A stretch of DNA of 27,474 nt from Colimorpha sp045598945. GTDB taxonomy: Bacteria; Bacteroidota; Bacteroidia; Bacteroidales; P3. The notes under the pieces are model-generated. The model was given only the letters and a program-made list of their open reading frames with translations. It was not told the origin of the DNA and did no database searches. Below, piece after piece: positions 24,836-27,474 of the stretch. The stretch spans positions 1-27,474 of the forward strand of contig JAZRVD010000253.1 in NCBI GenBank assembly GCA_045598945.1, read 5' to 3'. Both the position numbers and the translations under genes were made by a program. Position 1 is the first letter of the stretch. Each line of letters starts with the position of its first letter.

Positions 24836-25312
24836 TTATTCAACTGAACGAACTATATGCAGACCCACATCCTTTATTCCCGCAATGCTCTCATCACGCA
24901 TGCCTTGCGTCATTCTAAACTTATATGTGCCACTCATCGGGAAAGAGGCATTCTTTTTCAACAAAAAGCGGCTATCGACATACCTGCCCGTCTCCTTGCC
25001 ACGCCACCTTCCATCGGGCAGAGCCAAGGGGCACTCCAAGGTGTCGATAGCAAACGAGCCATCGGGGAAGTATGTACCTATAAACAAAAAAGCATTGGAA
25101 TAAGCATAATCCTTGCAGACACGCATATCCACATAAAAATCAAAACATGTTGTGGTGTCGCCATCCTCTACGTCGACATCAAAGTCGACAGGCTCCTCTA
25201 TAGGCCAGCCGAGTATGTCGACAGAAGCATGATCGTTGTAAAACACTGAGTTATCGCACGACACGAACGACAGCAGCAACACAAAAAACATTAATCTTCC
25301 GAGAGACTTCAT
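24836..25312 (-). CDS. gldH: GldH family lipoprotein
   Basis: 158 residues from the ATG at 25310-25312; the longer frame starting with TTG at 25324 adds only four residues. A lipoprotein signal ends at Cys19 (LLLSFVSC). The rest is a beta-rich domain with NDHASVDILGWPIEEPVDF and a C-terminal GIKDVGLHIVR, matching GldH. GldH was found through gliding motility in Flavobacterium, but homologues are widespread in non-gliding Bacteroidetes, where the role is unclear; a link to the cell envelope or protein secretion is an inference. Neighbours (ricT-like upstream by 12 bases, PBP1A downstream by 8) agree with the order common in this phylum. Confidence 0.85.
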   Translation of the reverse strand: MKSLGRLMFFVLLLSFVSCDNSVFYNDHASVDILGWPIEEPVDFDVDVEDGDTTTCFDFYVDMRVCKDYAYSNAFLFIGTYFPDGSFAIDTLECPLALPDGRWRGKETGRYVDSRFLLKKNASFPMSGTYKFRMTQGMRDESIAGIKDVGLHIVRSVE

Positions 25313-25324
25313 GACACAGTACAA

Positions 25325-27013
25325 TTAATTGCGAGGGTGTGAATTACCTTTTCTATTCTTCTGACCCGACCTGCGTTCGCGCATTTCGCCAGAGACACTC
25401 GCCCCATGTGACGAGGCTTCCGGACCGCCTTTCTGCTGCTCAGGCCTATTGGCTTGTTGAGGTTTGCCGCCATCGCGTCTACGACCTTTGCCATCTTGCT
25501 CTTGACGCTGACGTCTTTCCTTGCCGCCATCGCCACGTCCGCCAGAGTCAGGCTCGGTCTGCTCCTTGCTTGCCAATCGTTGCAACTCACGCTCAAAATC
25601 AGCAGCATTAGACTCCTGCTGCAACGCTGCGTTAGAAACAAGTTCAACCTGGAAATCCTCTATCTGCGACGGATATTGCTGATTCTTGTTCATCTCTATC
25701 ACCTTCTTGACGCTCTCGGCAGGTATAGCATGAAGGTCGTTCTCGCCCTCGTAGGCATACCACATTATTCCACGCAGCACATCGGTCTTCTTGTATAACG
25801 CCAAGCCCTTCTGAAAACGGATGGCGGTGCCTGCCGGTGGGAACTGCTTGAGGGCATCGGCATAGACCTCGTATTCAAAATTGAGACAACACTTCAGCTT
25901 GCCACATTGTCCTGCCAGCTTTTGAGGGTTGGGATGTATCTGTTGCGCCTTGGCGGCGCCTGTAGTAACCGACTTGAAATTGGTAAGCCAGGTGCTGCAG
26001 CACAGCTCTCTGCCACATGTTCCCAAGCCGCCCACTCTGCCAGCTTCCTGACGCACGCCTATCTGCTTCATTTCAATCCTCACCTTAAACTCGTCGGCAA
26101 GGACTTTGATAAGATTGCGGAAATCGACTCTGTCGTCGGCGGTATAATAGAATATGGCTTTTGAACGGTCGCCCTGAAACTCCACGTCATCAACCTTCAT
26201 CACCAAGCCCTGCTCTTCCACTATCTGACGTGTGCGAAGCATTGCCTTATGCTCCTCGGCGAGTCCTTCGGCCCACTTCTCTATATCTGCAGCCTTGGCG
26301 CGACGGAAGAGTTTCTTTATATCCTCCGAATTGCTATTGACATGCTTTTTCTTCATCTGTATCTTGCACACCTCGCCGACAAGGCTGACAATGCCAATAT
26401 CGTGTCCTGGTGCACCTTCTACAGCCACCACATCGCCCTGCTCAACCTCAAGGCCGTCAGGCAGCCTAAAGAAATCCTTTCTATTGTTTTTGAAACGCAC
26501 CTCTACAATATCAAAGGCGCCTTCTGATGGCTGACGTACACCTGCAAGCCAGTTGCAGGCAGTCATCTTGCCGCACATACGTGTCTCACTATCGCCAACC
26601 GGCGAATAGGCCTCCGGGCACTTGCGGCAGCCCCTCGACAAAAAAGGAGACTCCGCAAAAGGCTCCCATGGTATAACAGGATCTGGGTCAAGATAAGGGT
26701 CGATAAGGCTATCTGGCGAGACATATTCCGCAAACTCGCTTTCCTTGTCGTCAACCTTGTTCTCGGCACGTTTGCGGGCGCGCTTCTCCGCCGAACGGCG
26801 AGTCTCCTCTGCCACCTCTTCGGCTGTTGCCACATCATCGTCCACAACACCCTCAACAACAGTCTGCTTGCCCTTCTTGGCAGCATCGCAACGACCGCCA
26901 CCGTCTACCGTCTCACGTCCTCCACGCTGTTTCGCACTTGCATCATTGTCAAGTGTTTTTGGGGTGCCAACATCATTTTTGGCCACCTCGTTATCATTTT
27001 TTTTATCTTGCAT
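25325..27013 (-). CDS. PSP1-domain protein, RicT/YaaT-like, with charged extensions
   Basis: 562 residues from the ATG at 27011-27013; the codon before it is TTG. Residues 1-100 are low-complexity and rich in Asp, Glu, Lys and Ala. Residues about 120-155 carry four cysteines (129, 132, 147, 153). The PSP1 core then runs to about 400, with EVRFKNNRKDFF, GRVGGLGTCGRELCC (Cys333, 338, 339) and GQCGKLKCCLNFE (Cys370, 375, 376). The last 100 residues are rich in Gln, Gly, Arg and Lys and probably disordered. Bacillus homologues belong to the Ric complex, which binds iron-sulfur clusters and promotes RNase Y-dependent mRNA maturation; whether this applies here is open. The gene lies 24 bases after the delta' gene. 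Confidence 0.88.
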   Translation of the reverse strand: MQDKKNDNEVAKNDVGTPKTLDNDASAKQRGGRETVDGGGRCDAAKKGKQTVVEGVVDDDVATAEEVAEETRRSAEKRARKRAENKVDDKESEFAEYVSPDSLIDPYLDPDPVIPWEPFAESPFLSRGCRKCPEAYSPVGDSETRMCGKMTACNWLAGVRQPSEGAFDIVEVRFKNNRKDFFRLPDGLEVEQGDVVAVEGAPGHDIGIVSLVGEVCKIQMKKKHVNSNSEDIKKLFRRAKAADIEKWAEGLAEEHKAMLRTRQIVEEQGLVMKVDDVEFQGDRSKAIFYYTADDRVDFRNLIKVLADEFKVRIEMKQIGVRQEAGRVGGLGTCGRELCCSTWLTNFKSVTTGAAKAQQIHPNPQKLAGQCGKLKCCLNFEYEVYADALKQFPPAGTAIRFQKGLALYKKTDVLRGIMWYAYEGENDLHAIPAESVKKVIEMNKNQQYPSQIEDFQVELVSNAALQQESNAADFERELQRLASKEQTEPDSGGRGDGGKERRQRQEQDGKGRRRDGGKPQQANRPEQQKGGPEASSHGASVSGEMRERRSGQKNRKGNSHPRN

Positions 27014-27037
27014 CAAATATATATTTGTTAAAGTATC

Positions 27038-27474
27038 TTATCGTTTCTTTATCCACTTGCTTAGCTGAAACGACAAAGACATAAAGGTTATACTTGGATT
27101 AGCATTTCTTTCTATAGACATCAATGCGTCATTCATCGCATCATTCATTGCGGCAATATTGTTGACGGTAACGTAGGTATAAAACATCTTGTTAAACCGT
27201 TCGTCACCAAAGTCAAACATCTGCTCGGTACTGCCTGTCGCAGAGCTAAGGAAACAGCGTCGCAGAGCTTCGAGAGAATACTGGAGAAACTGTTTCTGCG
27301 GCTCACGTCCTATCTTGGCAATTCTATCGACCCACTCCGACAACTTTGCCATATTCAACTTGAACAACATGCGCATCCACTCCAAAAACCACTGTGCGTA
27401 CTGCTCGTTGTTGACACCCACGCCATTCTTCAACGACGGCACGACAATCTGTTGCACACGCGATATAATTGTAG
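27038..27474 (-). CDS. holB: DNA polymerase III subunit delta' (3' part; 5' end outside window)
   Basis: The frame is open to the right edge, giving 144 C-terminal residues. The first residues, TIISRVQQIVVPSL, match the sensor region (T-I-x-S-R) that follows the AAA+ domain in the clamp-loader delta'/gamma family. The helical C-terminal domain follows, ending LSKWIKKR. Delta' is part of the clamp loader that places the beta clamp on DNA. In many Bacteroidetes this gene precedes a PSP1-domain gene and gldH, which supports the assignment. The GTG at 27457 is an internal codon. Only the C-terminal part is visible, so confidence is moderate. Confidence 0.75.
   Translation of the reverse strand, partial: TIISRVQQIVVPSLKNGVGVNNEQYAQWFLEWMRMLFKLNMAKLSEWVDRIAKIGREPQKQFLQYSLEALRRCFLSSATGSTEQMFDFGDERFNKMFYTYVTVNNIAAMNDAMNDALMSIERNANPSITFMSLSFQLSKWIKKR

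Overview
The window looks like chromosomal core DNA of a Bacteroidota bacterium, probably order Bacteroidales. The evidence is: a secreted C10 cysteine protease ending in a type IX secretion sorting domain; the lipoprotein GldH beside a RicT/PSP1-domain protein, a DNA polymerase III delta' fragment and a penicillin-binding protein 1A; a uridine-kinase-like enzyme fused to a threonyl-tRNA-synthetase-like N-terminus; promoter-like sites of the TTG-N19/21-TAnnTTTG type; almost no Shine-Dalgarno sequences; and tRNA genes without an encoded CCA. I cannot name the genus.

Layout. Two genes lie on the + strand at the left: the 3' part of a Xaa-Pro aminopeptidase (M24) and the nucleoside kinase (688-2343). 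They converge on everything else at a bidirectional terminator (about 2424-2453). All later genes are on the - strand. Reading leftwards from the right edge they form five blocks: (1) holB(partial)-ricT-like-gldH-PBP1A-rlmN (27474 to 21455), tightly spaced or overlapping; (2) a single secreted GH2 glycosidase (21303 to 19492) with its own promoter; (3) an eight-gene run ileS-pyk-M20 hydrolase-gpsA-acyltransferase-MATE-yugP-mutS (19324 to 6223), with gaps of 8 to 42 bases and no visible internal terminator or promoter; (4) a six-gene tRNA cluster (Gly, Leu, Gly, Lys, Pro, Thr; 6084 to 5382) between a consensus-like promoter and a strong terminator; (5) the ribosomal operon rpsF-rpsR-rplI (5307 to 4173) with its terminator, then the C10 protease (4011 to 2476).

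How the genes work together. Most are housekeeping: translation (ileS, tRNAs, S6, S18, L9, RlmN), glycolysis (pyk), glycerol-3-phosphate and acyl-lipid synthesis (gpsA next to an acyltransferase), wall synthesis (PBP1A), replication and repair (holB, mutS). The outward-facing functions are the T9SS-type protease, the GH2 glycosidase and GldH.

I saw no phage, transposon, CRISPR array or toxin-antitoxin module, and no clearly undescribed multigene system. The best leads are: an isoleucyl-tRNA synthetase whose HIGH signature is rearranged to GIHH; heavy AUA use for isoleucine in ordinary genes but AUC in the ribosomal genes; a lone strong Shine-Dalgarno sequence in front of rplI, inside the operon for S6 and S18; a perfect 11-bp inverted repeat straddling the ileS promoter; and two tRNA genes with helix irregularities. 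The longest protein- and RNA-free gaps are under 170 bases and are described in the entries.
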